Notes: a model not told the origin generated them from the letters alone. Positions 29,947-41,807 are shown, counted from the stretch's first letter. The stretch: 64,000 nucleotides of DNA from Prorocentrum cordatum (GCA_963575745.1 CAUYUJ010009435.1:335020-399019); one strand, 5' to 3'. Made by a program: numbers and translations.

Positions 29947-30590
29947 GATCATCATCATCATCAGCATCACCATTATCATCAACATCATCATGAGCATCGA
30001 CATCGTCACGCCCATCATCATCGTCATCATCATCATCATCATCATCATCATCACCATCACCATCACCATCATCATCATCATCATCATCATTATCACCATC
30101 ACCATCACCATCACCATCATCATCATCATCATCAGCATCATCATCATCATAATCATCAACTACATGGTCATCCATGTTCGCCCATCGTCGACCAGTATCT
30201 CCGCCAACACGATGTCCCTCATGACCTCCATCATCACCATAATCACCATCACCAGCACCGCCACCATCGCCACCATCATCACCATCAGCATCACCATGAC
30301 CATCACCATCACTATCCTCATAATCACCATCATCATCAGCATCATCATGATCATAAGCATCATCGTCATCACAATCATCATCATCATCATCATCGTCATC
30401 ATCATCAGGATCAGCATCAGCATCAACATTAGCATCAGCAATATCATCATCAGCATCAGCATAATCATCATCATCACCATTATCATCATTATCATCATCA
30501 TCACCATCATCATCAGCATCATCATTCTCATCATCATCACTACCATTACCATCACCATCACCATCGTCATCCTCGTCGCCACAGCAACCG
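29700..30590 (+). repeat. ATC (CAT) trinucleotide array, about 890 bp
   Basis: Long runs of CAT with interspersed CAC, CAG, CGT and TAC units and one unique island at 30165-30235. It gives poly-Ile/Thr, poly-His and poly-Ser frames, and poly-Asp or poly-Met on the reverse strand. None is treated as a gene. Confidence 0.95.
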
Positions 30591-31102
30591 CACCCCCATC
30601 CTCAGCCATGCTCCTCCCTCCTCCCCCCTACCTCCCCTCTTCGAGGACAATCTAGTCGTGGCAAAAAGGGATCTGCGCAGCATGGCATCGGTTTGGGGAT
30701 CCTAAAACCATGTCGTGACAGACTGTGCGGTGACCTGGGAATCCCGAGAGACCTCACCGCGCGGTCCATCACCGCATGGTCTTGGGACCTCGGAAGCAAA
30801 AGACGCCCGAGACGCCGGCCGAGAACGACCCGCGTCACAAAACCGTGCAGTGACATCCGAACCCCTCTGACTCACCGCGCGGTGTGGTCACCACACCGCG
30901 GAGAAACACCACTGAAGCCCTAGACCCCCATCTTGCTGCAACATTTTCCAGTCAGATCGATCTGCCTGGGTCCTGGGACCCGCAAGCGGGCAAACATGCA
31001 CGGTGTAAAAAACAACAACAATGCCCAGACTTCAGGATTTCGGGGCCCCCGATCGGCATTTCCCCCTCCCCCCCTCATCATTGTGTACCAGAAATTTCTC
31101 AT
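30591..31102. other. No gene; CACCGCGCGGTG palindromes
   Basis: CACCGCGCGGT occurs at about 30756 and 30867, with variants (CTGTGCGGTGAC, CGTGCAGTGAC, ACCACACCGCGG) between 30720 and 30905. No other annotation is possible. Confidence 0.4.
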
Positions 31103-31275
31103 CACGACCGACGAGATCGGTCGCCACGGCTTTGCATCCGAGTTCCAGGATCGGTCGCGACCGACTTGCTTCAAAGTCGGCCGCGACCGATCTGTCGCGA
31201 ACGACTGGTCGCGACCGACTTGGGAATCGGTCGCGACATTTTCGGAGTGCCGATCGGCTACTACCGATCGCGACC
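31103..31275. repeat. Cluster of TCGGTCGCGACCGA palindromes
   Basis: The 14-base palindrome TCGGTCGCGACCGA, or a one-base variant, occurs about six times in 170 bases. Confidence 0.75.
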
Positions 31276-31284
31276 GAAAACACC

Positions 31285-31440
31285 CGGCGTGCAGTCGGAC
31301 TCGATTGGACAGGACACGCGAGAGGACACGAGACCCTTCCGAGGGCCACGTTGCCGCAGGCAGGCAGGAAGCACGGGCCGCGAGACGCAGGACGCATGGG
31401 TACCCTTGCTGTGACAGGGTCGACCTCCCAACCATCGGGA
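31285..31440 (+). repeat. Dispersed repeat family F, copy 2
   Basis: Matches 20540-20710: GGACAGGACACGCGAGA, CCCTTCCGAGGGCCACGTTG and GACAGGGTCGACCTCC. Confidence 0.75.
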
Positions 31441-31620
31441 GCGGCCAAGAGGGGGGTGTCCAAGAGGGGGGGGTGCAAATCATGACCGGCGGCATGTGCG
31501 CGGCCCAGCGGGGGGGCCTGGGACGTAATGAAATAAGAAGAGGCGCCATGAAATCTGAAGAAAAATCATGGCCCGCGCCATGAAATCCACCCCCCCTAGT
31601 CATCACCCCCCTCTTTTCCG
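31441..31620 (+). repeat. Dispersed repeat family G, copy 1
   Basis: Matches 44955-45245: GTGCAAATCATGACCGGCGG, GACGTAATGAAA, GGCGCCATGAAATC and CCCCCTAGTCATC. This copy lacks the 113-bp insertion (including one ATCAG copy) seen in the other. Confidence 0.75.
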
Positions 31621-31636
31621 CTCCCGAAACCAAGGC

Positions 31637-31725
31637 CGAATGTACCTCGCAACCTGGGCCTGGGCGGTGCCCCGCCGCCCAGGCTGCCGCCGGGCCGCCG
31701 CCGCGACGGGCGCCGCGCCGCCGCG
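31637..31725 (+). repeat. 89-bp direct repeat, first copy
   Basis: Identical by eye to 31935-32023. It starts CGAATGTACCTCGCAACC and ends in a GC-rich GCCGCCGCG. Confidence 0.85.
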
Positions 31726-31739
31726 GGGGCGCGCGAGCC

Positions 31740-31934
31740 TCGGGTCGGGCGAAAGGGGGGGATAGCAAAGGGGGGGTTTGAGAATCAGCTCACGTAGCTG
31801 ATCTTCCCGGCGCCTCCCGGCGCTGGAGGCGGCTGTGCATCGAGGAATGGGCTCCTCGGGGAGGCCAAAATCAGCTGCCTGCCGCAAATTTCGTAGCCCC
31901 CCCTTTCCCAATCCCCCCCTTTCGTCCGGCCCGA
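31740..31934. mobile_element. MITE family H, copy 1
   Basis: 195 bp with imperfect terminal inverted repeats (TCGGGTCGGGCGAAAGGGGG and the inverse of a diverged CCCCCTTTCGTCC end). The interior matches the copy at 40804-40999 closely (GAATCAGCTC, GTAGCTGATTTTCCCGGCGC, GCAAATTTCGTA). Non-coding. Confidence 0.8.
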
Positions 31935-32023
31935 CGAATGTACCTCGCAACCTGGGCCTGGGCGGTGCCCCGCCGCCCAGGCTGCCGCCGGGCCGCCGCC
32001 GCGACGGGCGCCGCGCCGCCGCG
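31935..32023 (+). repeat. 89-bp direct repeat, second copy
   Basis: Perfect match to 31637-31725, 298 bases downstream. A MITE fills most of the interval. Confidence 0.85.
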
Positions 32024-32183
32024 ACGGGCGCCGCGAGCCCTCGGCCCGCCCAGGCGCGCGGGCGGCCCGCGCGCGCGCGCGCGCGCGCCGGGCGCGCCGC
32101 CGTCGTCGCCCGCGAGGCGCAGCTCCTCGGCGCGGCGCGCGGGCCCCCGGGGGCCACCCCGCGTCGGCCGGCGGCTGGCGAGG

Positions 32184-32394
<211 letters not shown>

Positions 32395-33047
32395 TGCTTG
32401 ATTGGTCCCCCCCTTTATTCGGCGGCCGCAAGGGAGCAAGCGGCAGGGCCACGCCACGCTGAAAATTAGACCATGCAGGCCTTCACGGAGGAGGGCCCGG
32501 ACACTCCACGTCCTGAAAGGGTCGGGGCAGTTTTCGGCCGCGGGGGGCCCCCACTGGGCCCCAGGGCCGTCCAGAAAAACGGCCCAGGAGGAGCAGCAGG
32601 CCCTCGGGAAGGGGTCGGGACTTCAGGGCACCGCGCATTGCAAGAAGCACGACGTCGCATGTCTGCAGGCGTTTTCTGTGTACTCAAGATTTCGTAATAA
32701 GAGGGAGGGGGTCACAACCCTCCCAGACGAGAAGTTTTAGACCCCCCCAGACCATCCGCGAAAGAGCGGCCCTTTGCCCAGACCCCCCCCGAACCCTCAA
32801 GACAGCTCAAATCAGACCCCCCCCCAAATGTGACCCCCCTCCCTTGATTACGAAATCTGGAGTACCAGTACTTCGCGCCTCGCCCCCCGCGGTGCGCGAC
32901 CCCCGAACTTCGTCGCGCCCTCGCGCCGCCGCGCGGGAGACGAGCGCCGCTTCGGCCCAGGCCGCGACGCGCAAGCCGCGAATGTCATCTTTGCGCCCTT
33001 TAGGGGGGGGCCTCCGCCGCTCCTCGTCGCGCAGACATCATCCTCTC
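32395..33047. other. No gene; C-run-rich stretch
   Basis: 32695-32845 has repeated GACCCCCCC and CCCTCCC runs. Nothing else supported. Confidence 0.4.
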
Positions 33048-33240
33048 TACGGCAGGTTCGCGTCGTGTCGACCCCGGCGTTGGTTTCTGACACCGCGGGG
33101 ATCGTTCAACCTTGAACGATCGGCCGTTTCCGAAACGTCCAAATCGTTCCACATCGAACGATTCTGGGTCGCCCGCGGCGTGCAAGGTTGAACGCCGCTG
33201 GCGGGGTCGCCGCCGGTCGACACGACACGAACCCACCGTA
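33048..33240. mobile_element. MITE family I, copy 1
   Basis: 193 bp with about 27-bp terminal inverted repeats (TACGGCAGGTTCGCGTCGTG and the inverse of CACGACACGAACCCACCGTA). Internal hairpins around CGTTCAACCTTGAACG. Flanks ATCCTCTC and ACTCTCTC match 6 of 8, so a target duplication is only possible. Confidence 0.8.
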
Positions 33241-34199
33241 ACTCTCTCTCTCTCTCTCGCTCTCAGGCACACGCAGCTGCCCCCACCTCGACGGACGCGC
33301 CGCCCCCCTGTCCCCCTTCCTTCCGCCGGCGGTTCCGCCCCCCCCCCCCCCTCGGGCCTCCTCGACCTCCGTATCTCTCCTCCTGGCCCGATGGATCGTA
33401 TCCCTCCACCTCTCCCTCCGCGCTCTGCGGCGATCCGCCTCCGCCTCGCCGTCCTGCCGCTGCGCCCCACGCTGCACATCGTCGGCCTGCACCTCGGCGC
33501 CTTCCACCCGCCTGCCTCCTCCGCTCCGCCGGCCCGCTGCGACGATCCCATCGGGGGCGAGGCGTCCGCCGCGATGGGATCGATGCCCCTGTTCGTGCCC
33601 GCGCGGCACGCGCGCGCCGCTGAGTTGCGATCCCCACTGTTTGCAGCGAGTCGAAGCCTCGCCGCCCAGGCTGGACGCGGCGCGAATCAGCGAGTCGGAG
33701 ACGCCGCCAGAGGCCGCCACGCCCCATGACTGACCCTATCTCGCGGACCCTCGGAGACGCGCCCCGAGGCAAGAATCTCATGCGCAGGCCTCGGGAAGCA
33801 CGACTGGGAATTCACGGGCAAGAAACGTGCCGAGCACCGAAGTGCGTCGAAGCGGCACTTGGCCCTTCTGACGCGCCCAACGCCCGACTGTGACTGGTCG
33901 GCGGGCCAGGAGGGAACTGAAGCTCGGGGAACATATCGAATCGGCCTGTGAGCAGCGCTGACAGTCTGTCGAGCTGCGCCCATCCGCGGCCGAGAAGGCG
34001 TCCCAGGAGGCCCCAAAAATGCAGATGCACAGTGCGCAAGAAGCGACGACCTTCGGTCCCTGAACTCTTTGGAACAGGAAAACACATTACACACGGATGA
34101 ACGATCGAAGCTTTGTCGGTGTAGCTTAAAACAGGTTCCTGACTGGCGATGTTGACGCCCGCCTTTGGTTTAGGGTGTCGACGTCCGTAATCCGCGCCA
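33241..34199. other. No gene recognised; CT run at 33241-33265
   Basis: Open frames on both strands lack any domain and share no repeated protein-level pattern. Confidence 0.4.
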
Positions 34200-35320
34200 A
34201 TCACTGAAGTATGTCGCTCGTGCGTGGTATTGATGCATGTTCTCAACGGGTGCGATCGGCGTGTGCTTCAGAATTTCGACCTCGATGTCGGCCTGGAGGG
34301 CTCGTGATTGATTTGGGTGCGTTCCTGGCGTGTGTGATTAATGTGCCACTGATGTGTGCTGGTGGCGAAGGTCATGGGCGATGGCTTTGCATGTCGAGCG
34401 CCATTGAGACAAATGCACGATGCACGTCATTGCGCTCTCTTGCCAATGTCTTTCTTGATGTCGGTTGTGGATGCAGATTAGTGGCGTACGCTATGCAATC
34501 ACGTTTTTGATGTATAATGTGAATGTATGCGCGTTGTGCATAGTCGTGGTGGATGGTATTGAAGCATGTGTTGTGTTCTGGCGCATGCGTGTGATCTGGG
34601 TGCATGGGAATCAGGTTGTTATGTGGATGCGTGCGTGTGGTCTTGAAGCACGTTCATGGAGTACGCAGTTGGTGCACAGACTGGTGCGTGATGTTGGTCC
34701 CCGCTGCTAGTGCAGGTCAGTGACGTCCGCTGCCCACTTGGCGCATGAGTGGAACGACAGCCGATGCAGGCTGCGCGGGGCCCGCTCCCTGGGACGGCGA
34801 CTGTCCCGGCAGGCGCTCATCCTTTGCGGCGCCTGAAGGCGCACCTCGCTCGGCGCCTCCTCCTTCTCGGGCTCGTCGTCGCCGCCGGACAAGAAGCTGC
34901 TCTGCGAGCCCTCAGCCTCCCCGATATATGCTATCGATGCCCGTTGCTGGTGTCGTGTATGTACCTGATGTACGATACGTATGTGATGATGCACGTTCTC
35001 GATGTGTGTGTTATCGCTCTGTTGTTGCTGTATGCTATTCGCGTCTGATCTAGGTATGTGCACGGCATGGCGTTGTTTTATCGCGTGGAAGGTGAATCAA
35101 TTGTGTGTGGTACGCAGGTGAATGCATTAGGTTTGGCGTGAAGTAGCCAGGTAAGCGAATTATGTGTGGCGCGTAAGACATTCATGCTGTGTACCATGGC
35201 CTATGTATGGTGTGAATGTATGCTCTGCGCGTGTTCCTTGAATTAACACGCCATTCCCAACACTGCTTGCACTGCTGGTTTCTTCCTTCCCTTCAAATGA
35301 GCTGGATGGGTTCGCTGGGT
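34200..35320. other. No gene; T/G-rich degenerate repeat
   Basis: Words such as GTGTGTGAT, GATGCATGT and TGCGTGTGG recur loosely on the plus strand, giving strong T/G strand bias unlike the neighbours. No unit length could be fixed. Confidence 0.45.
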
Positions 35321-35329
35321 CTCAGCGAG

Positions 35330-35650
35330 GTTGCCGCCCCGTGCCGCCTCGTGGGCGCCCCGCGCGCTGGAGGACTCGCCGCAACTGCGACACGGTGCCG
35401 CCCGTCCCGCCCCGAGGGCGCTTTCGTGGGCGCCCATTGCGCCCGGGGTGGGCTCGCCGAGGCTGCGCCACGTTGTGCCGCCCGTGCCGACTCGTGCACG
35501 CCTCGCGGGCGCCCCGCGGGCTGGGCGGGCCGTTGAAATGGCGCCACGGTGCCGCCAGTGCCGCCTCAAAATCGCCTCGTGGGTGCCCCGCGCCGCTGGG
35601 TGGGTCCGCCGAAACTGCGCGTTACGCTGACGCCCGTGCCGTTTCGTGGG
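35330..35650 (+). repeat. Minisatellite, about 75-bp unit
   Basis: Four to five units with CGTGGGCGCCC, GGCTCGCCG and CGCCACGGTGCCGCC. CGTGGGCGCC-like landmarks fall at about 35350, 35424, 35500, 35578 and 35645. Confidence 0.7.
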
Positions 35651-35675
35651 CGCCTCGTGGGCGCCCGTGCGCTAA

Positions 35676-35880
35676 GCTTGCACCACACAACTTGCACCAC
35701 ACAACGTGAACGACGCAGCTTGCACCACATCGCTCACACCGCATAGCTTACACAACACAACTTACGCATCACAGCTCCCACATAACAGTTTCTCCTTCCA
35801 GCTTGTGCCACATAATTTCCACCACCTCCAGCTTTCTTCGAACAGTTTATACCACATAGTTTGCACCGCATAGCGCGCAC
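35676..35880 (+). repeat. Degenerate CTTGCACCACACAA repeat
   Basis: Units of about 14-15 bases (AACTTGCACCACAC, AGCTTACACAACAC) drift in sequence but keep the CTT-CAC pattern. Similar words appear at 36770-36810. Confidence 0.6.
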
Positions 35881-36039
35881 AACATCACACCAATCAAATG
35901 AAATTCGCCGGCCCAACGGGCCAGAGGCGTACTAAGATCTCCGGTAACTGGTTAACAATATTTCTAGTTCGCGTGCGCGGGGCGGCCCCTGGGGGTCCCC
36001 CGGCGAAAAGTACCCCAACCGCAGCCCGGGAAGGTCTAC

Positions 36040-36690
36040 TCAAAGATGGTTTTCCTCCTGGGTACGGCCTCTCAGGCCCCCCAGAGCGCGCCAAGAGGGC
36101 CCCAAGAGGCCCCCAAGACTGCCCAAGAGGCCCCCGAGACGCCCAAAACCCTCCAAGACGCCGAAGATGATCCCAAGACGGCCCAAGAAGCCGCCAAGAC
36201 GCTCCAAGTGGCCTCCAAGAGGCCTCACAAGAGCGCCCCGAGAGGCCAAAATCATCAATTTTACGAGGGTTTTGGAAGGATTCTGGCCTTGTCGCATTTT
36301 CGGCTTTCCGATGCTCCCAGACGGCCCAAGAGGCCCCCAAGAGCGCACGAAGACGGCTCAAGAGGCCCCCAAGAAGGCCCCCAGAGAGCCCAAACGGGCC
36401 CCGAGACGGCCCAAGAGACGCCCAAGACGGCCCAAGAGAGTCCCAAGACGGCCCCAAGAGGGGCCCAAGATGGGGACCACGAACCGAAACCTCAAGCCTT
36501 CCGCCCCAAGAGGGCCCCAGGAGGCCCCGAGAGGCCCCCAAGATGGCCCAAGATGCCGCCAAGAGGCCCCCAAGAGACCCCAGGAGACTCCAAGGAGGCT
36601 CAAAAGAGGCCCTACAAGGCTTCAAAAATGTCTCCCAGGCGCCCCCGAACGGCCTCTCAACAGACCCCAGGGCCTCCCAAAGAAGCATCT
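36040..36690 (+). repeat. CCCAAGAGGCCCC satellite-like tract
   Basis: Runs of CCCAAGA and GGCCCAAGAGGCCCCCAAGA surround a non-repetitive island (about 36250-36310) that resembles islands at 59310-59390 and 59870-59940. The ORFs are by-products. Confidence 0.7.
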
Positions 36691-36894
36691 GGACGACGGC
36701 CCTATTTGGGCCCACGGCGAAGCAGTAGCGATCATGCAACATGGGCCGGCGGAGTGAGCGAAGCGATTGAATAATTTACACCGCGTATTTCACACCGCGT
36801 AACTTTTTTGTCCACAGCGCAAAGGCCTTTTGTCTAAGGTCCACGCTGGCTAAAATGGTATGAGGTTTGCGTGTGTTCGTCATGTATTATTCAT

Positions 36895-37200
36895 TCGTCG
36901 CTGACGCGAGGGGATCCCCAAGGACCACCGGGAACCCTGCGGCTGCACGGCCGCGGTATGCAATCAACATTCGTCGACGAAGACGTGATGCGGGATCCCG
37001 AAAGACCCTTGGGGCCTTGCGGCCGCTGTATGCAGTCATCATTCGCCGAAGACGCGAAGCGGATCCAAGAACCACCGCGCCCCCCGGGGCATGGCAGCCG
37101 CAATGCGCAATCGTCATCCGCCGAAGACGCGAGGCGAGATTTCCAGGGACCAAAGGGACCATCGGGGCCTGGCAGCCGCGGCACGCAGAAAACGCGAAAC
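36895..37200 (+). repeat. Minisatellite, about 76-bp unit
   Basis: Four units with CGCCGAAGACGCGA, GGATCC and GGGGCCTGGCAGCCGC. The plus-strand frame gives 25-residue repeats (AIVIRRRREA type). Confidence 0.7.
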
Positions 37201-37489
37201 GGACTGGGGTCTCTATCTACCCTTCGAACCTCAACGCTATTTTCGTGCGAGCGGTCCCCACCGAGTTCCAGCACATGGAAGTGTACGTTCCGCGTGCGTG
37301 TGTGTTGTCATCGCCCGGGGTTGATACCGCTCTTGACTTTGGTGTTGTACGTCCATGGAGCATGCGTATGATAGGTGTACATCTTCTTCCAGGAAGAAAT
37401 CAAACACGGTGCGCTCTAGAGGTATACGTGGTGCGACCTACGTGGCGCCATTGATCTTAACAAACGAACTGACACATCCTGCGCTGTTG

Positions 37490-39960
37490 CAAACATTCCA
37501 GCCACCCACCCGCAACTTGGTTTGCAAAACCCATGCGGTGGCGATTGCGATGAGTGGTTCACGTTCGCTGGTCCATCTTTGCGGCCGTGCCTTCCCAAAC
37601 GCAAGCGCGCAGCGGCCAGCTAGTATGGGGCGACCGACACGGCCGCGGTAGCGCTGACCGTTGGGCAGATCCCAACTGGCAATTCACTGCGGTTCGGCGA
37701 ATTGGGCGGGCACGATATCATGGCAACGTCGACAACGGTAGACACGATGATGATAGTAGCGATGCTGTTGGCGATGTTGACAACGACGGCGGCGCGGCCA
37801 GTGCGGGCGCCGATGCTGATCACGCCGTCGACGATGACGGCGATCCTCGCGTCGGTGATCCAGGTATTGGAAAAAGTTCGACATGCGCGAGCGGCCGACG
37901 CGCGAGAGTGGCCGCATGGTTTTATTTTACACGGACCCTGCCACCCCAGCGCGCGCGCGCAAGGGCGTGCGAGTGATGTCGGCATGCGGCGGCAGAGGCC
38001 CGTTTGGCAGAATTCCATGACAATGATGAAGCACCGATGGTTTTCTCAACAAAACGCAAGAACGCGAGCGCACGCTGTTTTGAAAACTGATGGTGCGAAC
38101 ACATGTTTTTGTATGGTGTTGGGACACTCGGTGATGAAATCGTCACGGCATCCAGGGTTTTTGACAGATTTCGGCATGCGCGCGCGTCGTCGCGCGTGCG
38201 CGTGCACTTCGTCTCACTTGTTGCATACGTTTTACGCGACGGCACGCGCGCCGAACGATTTCGACATGCGCGCGCCGCGAAGCCCGTTTGGTAGCATGTT
38301 CAGGGTTTTGTTTGTTTTGTTTTTGTGCGTCAAGGAAAAACGCATGGTTTCCGGAAAAATTCGCGAGGGCGCGCGCGCAAGTTTTGTTTGAACATCCGTC
38401 TTGCGAAACCACGTGCCAAGTTTGTTGGGCACTCGATATTAAAATCCTTTAGAGACCTAGGTTTTTTGAAGGTGTTCGGCATGCGCGCGCGACGACGCGC
38501 GCGTGTGCATGTCGTCTTGTTGTTTGCAATGGATCCTTGGAAAAATCATGACTTGTGATGCACAAGCGCGCATATAATCTGTTGCAGAGGATGACGGGGG
38601 GGGGCGATACCGGTTGGGCTGGGGTGGTGCGACGGTACGAATTCATATTTCGAACGGACGATCCAAATCGTATGCAAATTGCAATACGAAAAAGCGTGTC
38701 GATAATCCTGGAAGGGGGGAGACTCTACTAATTTTTCAGGAAAAGAGAATACACGTGATACAAAATACATGGAGCAATAGATGTGGTACAAACTGCGTGG
38801 GGCAACTCACCCTGCTGAGTTTGAATTTGTCAACTTCACTGTTCGCGCAATCGTCCCACCCACCAACCCGCAATCGGCCGGCGGGCTGCGGCCCCGCTAG
38901 CGCGCGCAGGTTCGCGCGCCCAGCGGCCAGCTAGTCTGGAGCGACCGACGTGGCCGTGGTGGCGCTGACCGCTGGGGACTCCCCAGTGCATCGCGCAGGC
39001 CGCGCTGGCACTCGGGCGCTTCAACGCGATTCGGCGACTCGGGCGGGCGATGTATCATGGCGACGCCGACAAGGGCAGACACGGGAATGCTTGTAGCGAT
39101 ACTGGTGACGACGGCGACGATGACGACTGCAGGGCCAATGACGGCTCGGGGATCTTCTGACCCGGGTCAATCCAGACCCGGGTCAGCAGGAAACCAAGAA
39201 CTGCAATGCAGGAAAAAGAAACTGCAACGAAAATCCTCGCAAACCCGGGTCAACCAATACGCGCGGCCGCCTGCGGCCACGAGCGGTTCGCTAACCCGGG
39301 TCAGCCAGAGGGGGTCTTCGCAGGATCCTGCAGGATCTGGCGCCCTGGTTGACCCTTGTTTGCATTGACCCCCGTCTCAAGGCTCCCGAACGGCGCCGAT
39401 GCTGATCACGCCGGTGGTGATGATGGTGGCCACGTGTCGGTGATGAAGGTTTTGGTCGGATGTCGACGTGCGCGCACGGCCGACGTGCGCGAGTGGCCGG
39501 CATGGTACCACTTGACAAAGATCGCGCCCCCCCCCCCCCCAGCGAGCGCGCAAACGCATCGAATGATTTCGACGTGCGCGCGCGAGATGCCCACTTGGTC
39601 GCATTTGACGAACCTGTGCTTTTTCTTGCTTTAGAAAAAAATGGCTTCCGTAGCAAATCGCAAGAGCGCGCAGACTTTGTTGAAACAACGCTGCACAAAC
39701 ATTCACTGTTATGTGTTCCAGGAAGCTCGATCCTGGAATCCCTAAGAAGCCTGTTGTCATTTGAGGGGCGTCGGCATGCGCAAGCGACAATGCGCGCGTG
39801 TGGACTTTGTCACATTTCGTCGAAGGAATGATTGAAACTGCGGGTTTGTGCTAAAGGAGTTCGCGCGCGTAGTAATCAAAATAGTTTGCAAAGACGAACA
39901 GGGGAGGTCGACACCGGGTCCCCCAGAATGGCACGAATTCGTATGTACAATGAGCATCGG
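37490..39960 (+). repeat. Diverged tandem duplication, about 1.3-kb unit
   Basis: Copy A (from about 37490) and copy B (from about 38840) share in order CCACCCACC, GCGGCCAGCTAGT, GGGGCGACCGAC/GGAGCGACCGAC, GCGCTGACCG, GATATCATGGC/GATGTATCATGGC, GCCGATGCTGATCACGCC, GTGATGAAG and GAGTGGCCG. Within each copy a shorter unit (TTCGGCATGCGCGCGC) recurs. Confidence 0.6.
39146..39390. mobile_element. Insertion in tandem copy B, ACCCGGGTCA repeats
   Basis: Copy A lacks this segment. Inside it TGACCCGGGTCAA-type words occur four times, and half-sites TTGACCC near the right edge. Its edges are only approximate and no target duplication was fixed. Confidence 0.45.
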
Positions 39961-40803
39961 GGGTGGGGGTGGATCCATCTTTCCTTTGGAAAAAACTGCG
40001 CGGTGCGCAACTTATGTTGTCCAATCTATGCGGCGTGCAATCTATGTGGGCTGCGACGATGCGGCGACGGCGGCAACATATCCGCCAGAGCGGCATACAA
40101 ACCGAGACGCTGGGCGGCGACGAGGCGGCGACGGGGCGGAGACGGCGGCAACTTAGCCGCCTGAGCGGCACACCAGCCCAATACCTTAGAACAGACGTAA
40201 GAATCCCTCGGTGCAAGCATTGTTGGTGGAAAGACAGCATAAGCATAAATTCTTGTAGGTCGACGCGGACTTCTTGGATCGGCGCTGGACCCCCCCCCAT
40301 GGCGGCACCTCCTGCACTTCCCCTGGCTCGCTCCGTTCGATCTGCGAGTGTCCCGGGGCTCAGGAAACGGGCGAGAGCGCCCGTCGCGACAAAATCGCCA
40401 GGATCTCAGAGGCTCTGCTTCTCCAGCCGCGGCCCCGCACCAGGGGGAGAAACGTGGGGGGCGGAAGCAGGACGCCGTCTGGGCCAGCTCGAGGCCCCCG
40501 TGGGTCCGTCCTGGGCTGCCCAGGGGCCCTCGTGGGCTTTCCTGCAGTCTTTGAGGCCGTCTTGGACGGCCTCCTGGGCCACCTTGCAGCCCCCTTGGGC
40601 CGTCGTCGGGGCCATCCTGGAGGCCTCGTGTAAAACGACGCGAAGATCGGGACAACATCGGATCGGGACAACTCGAAATCTCTGAGAATCGGCGGGTTTG
40701 GAGGATGTGTTCGGCGCCGCGGCCGCTCCAGGGCGTTCCGGAACGCTCTGAGAGCGCTCCGGAACGCTCTGGAGCGATTCATCCCGATCCTAGCCCTGTT
40801 TTA
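39961..40803. other. No gene recognised
   Basis: Near 40260-40292 a piece of motif family K occurs. 40690-40780 has several GGAACGCTCTG/GAGCGCTCCGGAAC inverted words. Confidence 0.4.
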
Positions 40804-40999
40804 TCGGGTCGGGCAAAAGGGGGGGATAGCAAAGGGAGGGTTTGAGAATCAGCTCGCGTAGCTGATTTTCCCGGCGCCTCCCGGCGCCGGGAGGCGCCAA
40901 TGTATCGAGGAATGGGCCCCTCGGTGAGGCCGAAACCAGCTGCATGCAGCAAATTTCGTAACCCCCCCTTTCCCAATCCCCCCCTTTCGCCCGACCCGA
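40804..40999. mobile_element. MITE family H, copy 2, with target duplication
   Basis: 196 bp. Terminal inverted repeats TCGGGTCGGGCAAAAGGGGG and the inverse of CCCCCTTTCGCCCGACCCGA. TTTTA lies on each side (40799-40803 and 41000-41004); the repeat could extend to TTTTATCG. Non-coding. Confidence 0.85.
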
Positions 41000-41250
41000 T
41001 TTTATCGTGGGCCATCTTGAGCCGACGCAGGCACCAAAAGGCGCGAGCTGGAACCGCGGGGGGGGGGGCGGAGGCAGGACCGCGCGCGGGGCCGCCGAGG
41101 AGGCTCCTCCTCGTGCGGGCCCCGGCAGGCCTCGTCCAGCGCCTCCCTGTACGCGGAGCTGCGCTGCTGCCTCTCCTGGCGGGTCGGGGCCGCCAGGCTT
41201 CGCGCGGCGCGCGCCCCGCGATGCGCGGCCGCGAGGTCTGCTCTTCTCGG

Positions 41251-41410
41251 GAAGGGGAAAGAACACACAGACACGATTCATCGTCGAGTCCCGGGAAACT
41301 ACGGGAAAATATGGGAAGTGGGGGGAAGACAAAAAAGCCCAGAGAATACAGGAAAATATGGGGCACATGTTCCTTTGTGTGTATTTACTTGTGTGTCCTT
41401 GGGCCCCTTC
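41251..41410 (-). repeat. Dispersed repeat family A, copy 3 (inverted)
   Basis: Read on the minus strand it has the same order of motifs as the other five copies, from GAAGGGGCCC at 41410 to the pyrimidine end at 41251. Confidence 0.85.
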
Positions 41411-41546
41411 ATCTTCGCGCCCCCGCGCCGGTGCTCTGGCGACGGGCGCCCTGTCAGCCCCAGCCGCAGCGCACGAGGCGCAGTGATCGTCGCGCCCCAG
41501 GGGGTGGCCTAAGCGGGTCGGAGGGAAGTCGGGGATGGACAGACCC

Positions 41547-41622
41547 CCCTCCTCCTCCTCCTCCTCCTCCTCCTCCTCCTCCTCCTCCTCCTCCTCCTCC
41601 TCCTCCTCCTCCTCCTCCTCCT
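41547..41622 (+). repeat. TCC array, about 25 units
   Basis: Near-perfect TCC/CCT run directly after a CGGGGATGGACAGACCCCCC motif. Confidence 0.95.
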
Positions 41623-41807
41623 CACGCCTCCTCTCCGAGGCGGCCCTTCGCTGCCGCTCTGGGGAGAAGGGGCGCTCTTGTTTTTTCCTTCTGAAAGCTG
41701 GGGCCTCGGAGGATCGGAGGTCGAGGTCTGCTGGCGGATCTTCGCGCGCCTCAGCAGACTTGCCAGGATGGACCCATGGAAGGGGGACCTGGGCTCCGAT
41801 GTTCGGG

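Noticed and set aside
29225-30655. 476-codon Ile/Thr-rich frame
   Set aside because: It is the ATC array; every frame and both strands are open.
41022-41034. Spliced-leader remnant (CTTGAGCCG)
   Set aside because: Match stops after the CTTGAGCC core; no neighbouring gene and no second remnant.
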